A stretch of DNA of 40,004 nucleotides, from assembly GCF_001552675.1 (NCBI RefSeq), contig NZ_BCRQ01000023.1:1-40004 (forward strand), written 5' to 3'. The position numbers and the translations under genes were made by a program. This document shows, one piece after another, positions 32,703 to 40,004 of this stretch (positions within the stretch are counted from its first letter, which is position 1; each line of letters begins with the position of its first letter). This DNA comes from Alicyclobacillus sendaiensis NBRC 100866. GTDB taxonomy: Bacteria > Bacillota > Bacilli > Alicyclobacillales > Alicyclobacillaceae. The notes below the pieces were generated by a model. It saw only the letters and a list, made by a program, of their open reading frames with translations. It was not told the DNA's origin and did not search any database.

Positions 32703-35700
32703 ATGGCCATCGAACAACGGGAGAGGCCCATGTTGGACCTCAACGACGACGATTACCTGGGGCCGACGGGGGAAAAGATTGTCGCCGACCGGTATTTGCT
32801 GAAGGACATCCGCAAGGAGGCGCTCGCGCCGGGGGCGCTTGCCGTGACCGTGTTGGACAAGAAGCGGGCGTACCACGAACTTGCGCGAGTGAAGGCGGTG
32901 GATCGCGATGCGGATCGGGTGACGGTGGAGCTCCGGGACGGATCGGTCGTGGATGTCCCGGTGAGCCAGGTGGACGTGCTGCTCGAAACGTCTCCTCGGC
33001 AGATGTGGCGGCGCGTCGCGCGGGGCGCCGCAGCGGTCACCCGCCAGCCGGAGGTGTGGGAAGAGGCGTTCTACGAGCTGCAGAAGGGCTGGCGCTACGT
33101 GCCCGGCGGCCGAATCAATGCGTCGCTCGGGACGGGCATGCAGGTGACGAGCTACAACTGCTTCGTCATTCCGAACGTGGGCCCCGACCTTCGCGACTAC
33201 GCCGAGTCGTTCGGCCAGACGCTCGAGATCCAGGCGCGGAGCGGCGGCGTGGGCATGAACCTGTCGCGCATCCCGCCCCAGGGCACGCTCATTCCCGTGA
33301 GCACGGCGCCGCGCAAAGCCGAGCTCATGCTCGTCCTGGACGCCTGGCACCCGGATCTCATCGATTTTTTGGACACTCAATACCCGCATTCTACGAAGCT
33401 CGTCCGCGCGGACGCCGCATTTTGGCGCGCCGTGGAAGAGGACGACGAGTGGGTGTTTCAGTTCCCGAACACGGCGGTGGAGCGGTACGACGAAAGATGG
33501 ACGGGCGATCTCGACGCCTGGGTGCGGCAGGGCCTGCCTGTCGAGCAGCACGGGCGCATCCGCGCGCGCGAGCTGATGGAAAAGATCCTCGCCTCCGACG
33601 CGCACCTCGTTCCGCAGGCCGTCGGATTCTGCCTGAGCCCTGGGGACAGCCGCAACACCATCGCGAGGACTCTCGGGGACATGTGGGAGGCGATGCGGGA
33701 CGGCAAGCGCGTATCGGTCATCCTGTCGTCGCTTCGTCCGCGCTACAGCTATGTCCGCGGGGTGAACGGGCGCTCGTCTGGGGCTTACTCGTGGGGGCTT
33801 CTGTACGACAAAGGCAACCAGGTGTTCGGCGATGGCTTCGGCCCCGTGGGCGTGGGAGAAATCATGAGCGTCGGGTGCCAGCTCACGCTTCAAGGCGGCT
33901 CTCGCCGCGGCGCGCTCATGCTCATCTTGAACGACCGGCACGCGGATCTGCCGAAGTTCATCCGCGCGAAGCAGGTGGATGGCGTCATCACGGGGGCCAA
34001 CATCAGCGTGGGCGTGTCCGAGGAATTCATGCAGGCCAAACGCCGGGGGGAAGCGTGGGAGCTCGGATTCGTCCCGGCGTCCCACCGCGATTCGTTCGAT
34101 GGGGATTTCGGCCGTTGGCTCCAAGAAGGCAAGCCGTTTGAGGTCACGGAAACCGTGTCTGCCGCGCAGCTGTGGCGCGATATCTGCGAGTCGGCGTGGA
34201 AGTCTGCCGAGCCGGGCGTCGTCTTTTTGGGTCGAGCCAACGCGATGAGCAATTCGTGGTATTTCAACCCGCTTGTCGCGACCAACCCGTGCGGCGAGCA
34301 GCCGCTTCCGCCGTACGGCATCTGCAACCTCGGGGCGGTCGTGCTCGCTCGGTTCGCGAATGGCTTTCGCGACAGCGGCGTGCGAACCGAATTCTCGGAT
34401 CCGGAGCGAGAGGCTTACGTGCGGGCTCGCCTGCTCGAGAAGTTCCCCGCTGACGAGGCGGAGTTTCTCCTGCACCACATTCGGTGGGAGGAACTGGAGC
34501 TCACGACGCGGCGAGGGATTCGGTTTCAGGATGCCGTGATCGACGCGACCTACTATCCGTTCGAGGAAAACCGGAAGAACCAAATGTCCGAGCGCCGCGT
34601 CGGGCTTGGCATCATGGGGCTCCACGATTTGATGCTCTACTGCGGCATTCGCTACGGCTCCGAGGAGAGCGTCAAGCTGATCGACGTCGTGATGGGGCTC
34701 ATGGCGGAGTGGGCATATCTCGAGTCCGTGGAACTCGCGAAGGAGTGCGGGCCGTTCCCGAAGTTTGACGCGGACAAGTTTCTGCAGTCGGGTTTCATGC
34801 GCCATATGGCGGCCGAGCGCCCGCATGTGGTGGAAGCCATTCGCAAGCACGGCGTCCGAAATGTCACGACCATGACCATTGCGCCCACGGGAACGACGGG
34901 CACGATGGTGGGGTGTTCGACGGGGTGCGAACCGTACTACGCGTGGTCGTATTTCCGCAACTCGCGCCTCGGTCTGTTTGAGGAGCACGCGGCCATCGTC
35001 GAGGAGTATCGCCGCACACACCCGAACGAGGAGAACCTGCCGCCTTACTTCGTCACGGCGATGGAACTCACGCCCGAGGAGCACGTGCGGGTGCAGGCCG
35101 CGCTGCAGCGATGGATTGACAGCTCCATCTCGAAGACGTGCAACGCGCCCAACTCGTATACGGTGGAGGACACCGTGAAACTGTACGATCTCGCCTACGA
35201 GCTCGGATGCAAGGGTATCACCATTTACCGAGACGGTTCGCGCAGCGAGCAGGTCCTGTCGCTCAAGAAGGACGAGGAGACGCGCGATGGCCAGAGTGCG
35301 CAGGGCGCGGCGGCGTCGGCGCCGAGCGAGCAAGCGGCGCAGGCTCCGCAGACCGCCCAGGGCGGATACGTCAAACGCCGGCGCCCTGACGTGCTGTACG
35401 GGGCGACGTACCGCAAGGAGACGCCGCTCGGAAAGGCGTTCATCACCATCAACGACGATCCGGACACGCACATGGCCACGGAGGTGTTTGTGAACGTGGG
35501 CAAGGCCGGATCGGACGTGTACGCGGCGAACGAGGCCCTCGGCCGGGCCATCACGCTGTACCTGCGGGAGTCCAACAACCCGAACCGGGAGGCGGAGTTG
35601 GTGAAGCACTTCTCCGGCATCGGAGGCCAAAATGCCGTCGGGTTCGGCGCGCAGCGGATCACGTCGGTGCCGGACGCCATCGCGAAGGCGCTCATTGAAC

Positions 35701-35900
35701 ACGCCGAGACCTTCCCGCTGCGCCACATGGCGGCTCGCCAGGCGGCGACGTCTGCCCCGGATGAGGGCGATCTCGCCAAGCCGTCCGAATTACGGGCGTA
35801 TTCCATTGCGAAGGACTGGTGTCCCGAGTGTCATCAGCACACGCTGATTCGCCAGGGCGGGTGCTACGAATGTGAGGCGTGCGGCTACAGCAAATGCTGA
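32703..35900 (+). CDS. nrdJ: Adenosylcobalamin-dependent (class II) ribonucleotide reductase
   Basis: Reduces ribonucleotides to deoxyribonucleotides using coenzyme B12 rather than oxygen or an iron centre. The 1065 residues begin with a short beta-rich region (about 36-95), not an ATP-cone. The catalytic barrel has TSYNCFVIPN with Cys153, GGVGMNLSRIPP, NPCGEQPLPPYGICNLG with Cys530 and Glu532, and IAPTGTTGTMVGCSTGCEP. A flexible Ala/Gln/Ser linker lies at about residues 855-895 and a zinc-ribbon-like tail CPECHQHTL...CYECEACGYSKC at the end, with CxxC pairs that can recycle the active-site disulfide. It is 33 bp after nrdR, apparently cotranscribed. Confidence 0.95.
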   Translation: MAIEQRERPMLDLNDDDYLGPTGEKIVADRYLLKDIRKEALAPGALAVTVLDKKRAYHELARVKAVDRDADRVTVELRDGSVVDVPVSQVDVLLETSPRQMWRRVARGAAAVTRQPEVWEEAFYELQKGWRYVPGGRINASLGTGMQVTSYNCFVIPNVGPDLRDYAESFGQTLEIQARSGGVGMNLSRIPPQGTLIPVSTAPRKAELMLVLDAWHPDLIDFLDTQYPHSTKLVRADAAFWRAVEEDDEWVFQFPNTAVERYDERWTGDLDAWVRQGLPVEQHGRIRARELMEKILASDAHLVPQAVGFCLSPGDSRNTIARTLGDMWEAMRDGKRVSVILSSLRPRYSYVRGVNGRSSGAYSWGLLYDKGNQVFGDGFGPVGVGEIMSVGCQLTLQGGSRRGALMLILNDRHADLPKFIRAKQVDGVITGANISVGVSEEFMQAKRRGEAWELGFVPASHRDSFDGDFGRWLQEGKPFEVTETVSAAQLWRDICESAWKSAEPGVVFLGRANAMSNSWYFNPLVATNPCGEQPLPPYGICNLGAVVLARFANGFRDSGVRTEFSDPEREAYVRARLLEKFPADEAEFLLHHIRWEELELTTRRGIRFQDAVIDATYYPFEENRKNQMSERRVGLGIMGLHDLMLYCGIRYGSEESVKLIDVVMGLMAEWAYLESVELAKECGPFPKFDADKFLQSGFMRHMAAERPHVVEAIRKHGVRNVTTMTIAPTGTTGTMVGCSTGCEPYYAWSYFRNSRLGLFEEHAAIVEEYRRTHPNEENLPPYFVTAMELTPEEHVRVQAALQRWIDSSISKTCNAPNSYTVEDTVKLYDLAYELGCKGITIYRDGSRSEQVLSLKKDEETRDGQSAQGAAASAPSEQAAQAPQTAQGGYVKRRRPDVLYGATYRKETPLGKAFITINDDPDTHMATEVFVNVGKAGSDVYAANEALGRAITLYLRESNNPNREAELVKHFSGIGGQNAVGFGAQRITSVPDAIAKALIEHAETFPLRHMAARQAATSAPDEGDLAKPSELRAYSIAKDWCPECHQHTLIRQGGCYECEACGYSKC

Positions 35901-35936
35901 TCACGTGGGCGGCTCGAATGCTCGAGCCGCCCGTGA
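35901..35936 (+). terminator. Hairpin terminator after nrdJ
   Basis: TCAC and GGGCGGCTCGA pair with TCGAGCCGCCC and GTGA around ATGC, a long stable stem beginning right after the nrdJ stop. The following CATTTG is a weak T-tract. Confidence 0.7.
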
Positions 35937-36046
35937 CATTTGCGCCTCCGATTCTCCAGGATGGTATTGCGCGCGCGGCGAGGAACGAATATCGTGAAGG
36001 TGACCGCGGCATCAGGCTGCGGGACCATGCACGAGGAGAACGAACG

Positions 36047-37078
36047 ATGTCCCATTCGCATGAAGGCCATGCACATGGTCATCATCATCACGCGCGCGGC
36101 GGCGGGCACGCGCATGAAGACGAATGGCTGCACGTGCACGCCCCCGCCGACAAGATGCGCCTCGCGTTCTGGTTGACGGCGCTCGTGTTTCTTGCGGAAG
36201 TTCTCGGCGGCTGGGTGTCCGGGAGCCTGGCGCTGTTGTCCGACGCCGGCCACGTGCTCACGGATATGGCCGCGCTCGGGCTCTCCTGGTATGCGCTCCG
36301 GCAGGCCGAAAGGCCGTCCGACGCGCGCATGACGTTTGGCTATCATCGCGCAGGCATTTTGGCGGCGCTCTTCAACGCGCTGCTCTTGCTTGGGGTCACG
36401 GTGTGGGTGATGGTCGAGGCGTGGAATCGACTGCAGCACCCTCGGCCCGTCGAGCCGCTGTGGATGTCGCTCAGCGCGGCGGTCGGCGTCGTGGTGAACC
36501 TGGGCATGGCGCTCACCATGCGCGGCGAGGAGAACCTGAACGTGCAGAGCGCCGTGCTGCACATGGTGGGCGACATGGCGGCTTCGCTCGGCGTGATCGT
36601 GGCAGGCGCCGTGATCGCTCTGACGCACTGGGAGCCCATTGATCCGATGTTGAGCGTGGTCATCGCGCTTGCCATTGCATATGGCGCCATCCGGTTGGCC
36701 CGGCGCGCGGCGCGCATCCTGATGGAGGGCACGCCGGCTGATGTGAACGCCCGCGAGGTGGTCGACGCCATTCTTACCGTGGACGGCGTGCGCGGCGTGC
36801 ACGATCTTCACATCTGGGCCATCGCCAACGGCCACAACGCGCTCTCGTGCCACGTGGAAGTGGACGGCGTCACGACGGTGTCGGAGACCCAGGGGGTGAT
36901 CCGAGAGATTGAGCATCGGCTTCGCCACCTCAACATTGGGCACGTCACCGTGCAGGTGGAAGATCAGGGCCATCCGCACGAACCCAGCGTGTTCTGTGCG
37001 CAGGCCCATCAAGGGCTCCGCCGCGCAGGCGTCAATGAAGCGGGCGGTGAAGGTTCAGGATCACCACGCCCGCGATGA
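36047..37078 (+). CDS. Zinc-type cation diffusion facilitator (CzcD-like)
   Basis: Proton-coupled exporter of Zn and related divalent metals. The ATG at 36047 has GAGGAG about 9 bases upstream; the open frame further upstream covers the nrdJ tail. The 343 residues start with a His-rich cytoplasmic tail (SHSHEGHAHGHHHHARGGG and HAHEDEWLHVH), a metal-loading region. Six helices follow. The transport site is H69/D73 in SDAGHVLTD (TM2) and the HMVGD pair in TM5; H in TM2 marks the Zn rather than Mn type. The C-terminal domain has GVHDLHIWAIANGHNALSCHV. Its last 47 bp overlap the convergent SMR gene. Confidence 0.92.
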   Translation: MSHSHEGHAHGHHHHARGGGHAHEDEWLHVHAPADKMRLAFWLTALVFLAEVLGGWVSGSLALLSDAGHVLTDMAALGLSWYALRQAERPSDARMTFGYHRAGILAALFNALLLLGVTVWVMVEAWNRLQHPRPVEPLWMSLSAAVGVVVNLGMALTMRGEENLNVQSAVLHMVGDMAASLGVIVAGAVIALTHWEPIDPMLSVVIALAIAYGAIRLARRAARILMEGTPADVNAREVVDAILTVDGVRGVHDLHIWAIANGHNALSCHVEVDGVTTVSETQGVIREIEHRLRHLNIGHVTVQVEDQGHPHEPSVFCAQAHQGLRRAGVNEAGGEGSGSPRPR

Positions 37079-37355
37079 TGAGTGCAATTCCGAAAGCCAT
37101 GGTGGGCGTGATGGCTTGGCGGTAGAGGAGGGCGCCGAGGGCTGCGATGGCCGCGGTTCCGACGCCGGACCAGATGGCGTACGCCACGCCGATGGGGATG
37201 GTTCGAAGCGCTTGCGACAGCGCATAAAAGGAGAGCGCGTAACCCAAGATCACGGCTACCGAAGGCCAAAGCCTGGAAAAGCCTTGCGTCTGTTTGAGCA
37301 TCGAAGTGGCAAATACTTCACACGCAATGGCAGCCGCCAAGAACCAACCGTTCAC
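37032..37355 (-). CDS. EmrE/QacC-type small multidrug resistance pump
   Basis: A 107-residue four-helix SMR exporter, likely for cationic toxic compounds. E13 in AAAIACEVFATSMLK is the conserved proton/substrate Glu; RLWPSVAVILGYALSFYALS forms TM2, IPIGVAYAIWSGVGTAAIAALG TM3 (shown broken: IPIGVAYAIWSG / VGTAAIAALG) and FGIALIIAGVVILNL TM4. The wording is close to EmrE rather than the guanidine-exporter subgroup. The start is GTG 37355, about 11 bases after GAGGAG. It is a single gene; its 3' end overlaps the CDF exporter gene tail to tail by 47 bp. Confidence 0.9.
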   Translation of the reverse strand: MNGWFLAAAIACEVFATSMLKQTQGFSRLWPSVAVILGYALSFYALSQALRTIPIGVAYAIWSGVGTAAIAALGALLYRQAITPTMAFGIALIIAGVVILNLHRPLH

Positions 37356-37405
37356 AGCTTTTCACTCCTCTCCGGGGAACGTCGGAGACGGGCGACCGCG
37401 CATAC

Positions 37406-37413
37406 GCTATAGC
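37406..37413. promoter_or_regulatory. Candidate divergent -10 region
   Basis: GCTATAGC is palindromic, giving TATAGC on both strands; the minus strand reads TGCTATAGC, an extended -10 for the SMR gene. No good -35 is seen on either side, so this is weak. Confidence 0.3.
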
Positions 37414-37438
37414 ACAGACGCGGCTGGAGGTGCCCGAA

Positions 37439-37543
37439 ATGACGTATCCCACAGATCAAGCATATCTCAAATGGATGGCCATTGCGGCGTTCTGCATCGC
37501 GTTCGCGCCGCTCGTCTGGCCGGTGCTGCGGGCGCGGCCCTAA
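37439..37543 (+). CDS. 34-residue membrane peptide
   Basis: A small gene from ATG 37439 to TAA 37541-37543, with GGAGGTG ideally placed 7 bases before the ATG. The peptide begins MTYPTDQAYLKWMAI, continues hydrophobic (AAFCIAFAPLVWPV) and ends LRARP, a single membrane helix with a positive cytoplasmic tail. It sits 40 bp before the cardiolipin synthase start on the same strand, so both are probably cotranscribed. No homologue is recognised; function unknown. Confidence 0.6.
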   Translation: MTYPTDQAYLKWMAIAAFCIAFAPLVWPVLRARP

Positions 37544-37583
37544 CGCGCCTGCGCCTGGCCCCATGCCGGAATGGAGAGCCAAT

Positions 37584-39032
37584 ATGCCGTGGTTGCACAT
37601 CGCGTACTTGCTCATCTTTGCCATCGATCTCGTCACGGCCTTCGTGATCATTTTCGTCGAACGGCACAATGCCGCCGTCACGTGGGCTTGGCTCATGGTC
37701 TTGTTGTTCATCCCTGTGGGCGGCTTCGTCCTGTACGTGCTGTTTGGTCAACACATCAGCCGCTACCGCCTGGCCCGCTTTCGCGTGCGCAATGCGCCCT
37801 GGGTGGCGCGCGCAGCAGAGCGCCAGCACCGGCAGGTCGAATCGGGTCGGGTGGCCTACAAGGAGCTGGCCGCCGAGCGCCATGCGGACCTCATCGCCCT
37901 GAACCTCAAGACGGCCTACGCGGTCTACACGGAAGATAACCGGGTCGACGTGTTTGTGCGCGGGGGGGATAAGTTCGAGGCCCTCTTTGAAGACATTCGG
38001 CGGGCCAGGGATCACATCCACCTCGAATACTATATCTTCCGACCGGACGATCTCGGCGAGCGCCTTGTTCGCCTGCTGGCCGAGAAGGCGCGCGAGGGCG
38101 TGGAGGTCCGCTTGCTGTACGACGCCGTCGGTTGTGCGTGGACGCCCAAGTCGTTCTTTGAACCTCTCGTCCGCGATGGCGGCGAGGTCGCCGCTTTCTT
38201 TCCTTCCCGCATCCCGTATGTCAACTTTCGCATGAACAATCGCAATCACAGGAAAATCGCGGTGGTCGACGGGCGCGTCGCTTACGTGGGCGGTTTCAAT
38301 GTGGGCGACGAATACCTGGGCAAGGACGAGCGGTTCGGCTTTTGGCGCGATACGCATCTGCGGATCGAAGGGAGCGCCATCCTCGAGCTGCAGTCCATCT
38401 TTCTGTTGGACTGGAACTCGTCCTCCAAGCGGCCGGTCGAGTTCGAAGACCGCTATTTTCCGCGCGCAGACGGGCGCCCGGGTACGACCGGCATGCAGGT
38501 GGTGGCGAGCGGTCCGGACACCGACTGGGAGCAGATCCGGAATGCCTACATCAAAATGATCTACGCGGCCAAGGAGAGTATCTATATCCAGACGCCGTAT
38601 TTCGTTCCGGACGACAGCCTGTTGACCGCGCTCAAGATTGCGAGTCTGTCGGGGGTCGACGTCAAGGTCATGTTGCCGGGCAAGCCGGATCATCTGTGGG
38701 TGTTTTGGGCCTCGAGGTTTTATCTGGGCGATCTGCTTCAAGCGGGCGTTCAGTGCTATCTGTATCGAGACGGCTTTCTACATGCCAAAATGGTGGTGAC
38801 GGATCGGGAATTGGCGTCGGTCGGGACAGCAAACATCGATATTCGCAGTTTCAAGCTGAACTTCGAGGTGAACGCGCTGATCTTCGATCGCGACAAGAGC
38901 GGACACCTCGCCGATCTGTTTGAGCGCGATCTCGAGAAATGTGATAGATTGACGCTGGAACAATACCGATCAAGGCCGAGAGCCGAACGCATCATGGAGA
39001 GCTGCGCGAGGCTCCTGTCTCCGATCTTGTGA
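37584..39032 (+). CDS. cls: Cardiolipin synthase
   Basis: Membrane enzyme of the phospholipase D superfamily that joins two phosphatidylglycerols into cardiolipin. The chosen start is ATG 37584 (GGAGAG 8 bases upstream), giving 482 residues beginning MPWLHIAYLLIF; the ATG at 37563 lacks a ribosome site. Two N-terminal helices (about 4-22 and 31-52) anchor it. The first HKD motif is in NHRKIAVVDGRVAYVGGFN, the second in LHAKMVVTDRELASVGTANID. YIQTPYFVPDD before the second motif is typical. Length is normal. Confidence 0.94.
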   Translation: MPWLHIAYLLIFAIDLVTAFVIIFVERHNAAVTWAWLMVLLFIPVGGFVLYVLFGQHISRYRLARFRVRNAPWVARAAERQHRQVESGRVAYKELAAERHADLIALNLKTAYAVYTEDNRVDVFVRGGDKFEALFEDIRRARDHIHLEYYIFRPDDLGERLVRLLAEKAREGVEVRLLYDAVGCAWTPKSFFEPLVRDGGEVAAFFPSRIPYVNFRMNNRNHRKIAVVDGRVAYVGGFNVGDEYLGKDERFGFWRDTHLRIEGSAILELQSIFLLDWNSSSKRPVEFEDRYFPRADGRPGTTGMQVVASGPDTDWEQIRNAYIKMIYAAKESIYIQTPYFVPDDSLLTALKIASLSGVDVKVMLPGKPDHLWVFWASRFYLGDLLQAGVQCYLYRDGFLHAKMVVTDRELASVGTANIDIRSFKLNFEVNALIFDRDKSGHLADLFERDLEKCDRLTLEQYRSRPRAERIMESCARLLSPIL

Positions 39033-39045
39033 AAGGGAGTCGAGG

Positions 39046-39720
39046 ATGGAAAAGAAGCGGATGGCGGGTGAAGAGGCCGCAAAACGGATTCAACCTGGGA
39101 TGAAGGTCGGCCTCGGGACGGGATCGACCGCGTATTACACCATCGTCGAGGTGGGCAGGCGCGTGAAGGAAGGGCTCGACATCGTGGCCATCCCCACGTC
39201 GCGCGAGACGGAGCGATTGGCCCGGGAGTTGGGCATTCCTTTGACCGATTTTCGCACTTGCCCACGGCTGGATTTGACCATCGACGGCGCGGACGCGGTC
39301 ACGCCCGACCTTCAGCTCATCAAGGGCGGCGGTGGTGCGTTGCTGCGCGAGAAGTTGGTGGCGTCCATCTCCGACGAGCTCATCATTGTCGTGGATGACA
39401 GCAAGCTGTACGACCATCTGTCCGGGCTCGCCATTCCCGTCGAGGTGGTCCCTTTCGCGTGGGAGACGACGGCGCGCCGCATTGAAGCGCTCGGCGGGCG
39501 CTGGACGCTTCGCGAGCGGGACGGCGAGGTGTTCGTCACGGACAATCACAACTACATCCTCGATACCGTGTTCGATGAAGTGGTCGATCCGGCAGATTTG
39601 GCGCGGCGCCTCAAGCTGACGACCGGGGTCGTGGAGTCGGGGCTCTTCGTCGACATGGCGAACGAGGTGGCCATCGGCACGGATGACGGCGTCATTTGGC
39701 GCAAGAAGCCGGGGATTTGA
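39046..39720 (+). CDS. rpiA: Ribose-5-phosphate isomerase A
   Basis: Interconverts ribose 5-phosphate and ribulose 5-phosphate in the pentose phosphate pathway. The 224-residue protein starts at ATG 39046, 13 bases after the cardiolipin synthase stop. Motifs: VGLGTGSTAYYTI near residue 23, IPTSRETERLA near 50, LDLTIDGADAV with the catalytic Asp region near 78, and KGGGGALLREK near 92, where the Glu/Lys are catalytic. PFAWETTARRIEALGG is typical of the C-terminal lobe. The pairing with cls is probably positional only. Confidence 0.95.
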   Translation: MEKKRMAGEEAAKRIQPGMKVGLGTGSTAYYTIVEVGRRVKEGLDIVAIPTSRETERLARELGIPLTDFRTCPRLDLTIDGADAVTPDLQLIKGGGGALLREKLVASISDELIIVVDDSKLYDHLSGLAIPVEVVPFAWETTARRIEALGGRWTLRERDGEVFVTDNHNYILDTVFDEVVDPADLARRLKLTTGVVESGLFVDMANEVAIGTDDGVIWRKKPGI

Positions 39721-39780
39721 GCGCGGGCCAACGCATACATACGGTTCGACGGGGCACGGTAAGGGTGGGAGGGATGGCCC

Positions 39781-39975
39781 ATGCAAGGGGAGACGCACCG
39801 CAAGCCCGGCCCGCCGATGCGCAACTTTGGCGAACACTTGCTCGCGGAGGGCGATCGCCAAGCGCTGGAGCAGTGGGCAATTCGCGACACGCCCGAGGAG
39901 CATACCCTGGCGCCAAAGCCGGAGGATGGAAAGCGCATTGGCCAGAAGCGCACCTCGCCCATCCAGCCTCGTTGA
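39781..39975 (+). CDS. Small hydrophilic protein of unknown function
   Basis: A 64-residue protein, rich in Pro, Glu, Arg and Lys, starting MQGETHRKPGPPMRNFGEHL. A GGGAGGG ribosome site lies about 9 bases before the ATG. It has no signal, membrane helix or recognised family; the tail ENDS in RIGQKRTSPIQPR. It follows rpiA by 60 bp. A further AAAGGAG at 39975 suggests another gene starting beyond the window. Moderate support that it is expressed. Confidence 0.5.
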   Translation: MQGETHRKPGPPMRNFGEHLLAEGDRQALEQWAIRDTPEEHTLAPKPEDGKRIGQKRTSPIQPR

Positions 39976-40004
39976 AAGGAGCTTGCGGCGGCGGGCGGCG
40001 GGCG

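Noticed and set aside
32088-35726. A 1212-codon open frame on the minus strand opposite nrdR-nrdJ
   Set aside because: It is the third-position GC shadow of the reductase gene: composition rich in Arg/His/Leu, no domain, no ribosome site, and it runs through the nrd promoter.
35879-36046. N-terminal extension of the CDF exporter
   Set aside because: It would begin inside nrdJ and span its terminator hairpin. The ATG at 36047 has a ribosome site and begins the expected His-rich tail.

Overview
The window is high-GC DNA from the chromosome of a low-branching Bacillota bacterium. It is most like Alicyclobacillus, an acid- and heat-loving, menaquinone-using, cell-wall-modifying Firmicute. Evidence for this is the strong AAGGAGG-type ribosome sites with frequent GTG/TTG starts, SigA-type promoters with 17-bp spacers, a 7-iron ferredoxin, a B12-dependent ribonucleotide reductase and a CBO0543-type membrane protein. 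The genus is inferred from overall protein resemblance, not from a search. No phage, IS element or CRISPR array is visible; the window is dense housekeeping and physiology DNA.

Layout. (1) 28-6416: a five-gene menaquinone operon, menB-menE-menF-menD-menH, with translational overlaps at three of the junctions. (2) 6426-9692: pstS-pstC-pstA phosphate uptake behind a clear PhoP-type promoter and closed by a strong terminator. (3) 9715-13430: an operon with two GT28 diacylglycerol-glycosyltransferase-like enzymes flanking a NodB deacetylase and a YkoP-like protein. (4) 13415-15237: a flavin reductase, a LysM-NlpC/P60 wall hydrolase and an unlisted 46-residue membrane protein. (5) 15369-17158: pstB-phoU on the minus strand, and a divergent phosphate-type promoter that drives only a ~78-nt transcript ending in a perfect terminator. 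This is a candidate phosphate-starvation small RNA. (6) 17341-18187: ferredoxin and a lipoprotein. (7) 18351-25651: a complete Opp/Dpp-type ABC importer fused operonically to a GH1 beta-glucosidase and preceded by LacI-family-like operators, so the importer probably carries beta-glucosides rather than peptides. (8) 25655-27489: a membrane protein, tRNA-Leu(CAG) and dapF. (9) 27514-30962: a minus-strand operon with an MBL hydrolase, a GT-C glycosyltransferase, a GtrB/DPM-type GT2 and a four-helix SMR-like protein, a likely lipid-linked sugar transfer system. (10) 31026-35936: a HAD phosphatase, then nrdR-nrdJ with two NrdR boxes placed on the promoter. (11) 36047-39975: a zinc-type CDF exporter, an EmrE-type SMR pump that overlaps it tail to tail, a 34-residue membrane peptide, cardiolipin synthase, rpiA and a small unknown gene.

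The main connected theme is phosphate. Three promoters share an 11-bp-periodic TTCACA-like array placed exactly 15 bp before the -10 element: pstSCA, pstB-phoU and the small RNA. The Pst ABC transporter is therefore split into two transcription units about 5.8 kb apart on opposite strands, apparently reunited by common control, with a third, apparently non-coding output of the same regulator.
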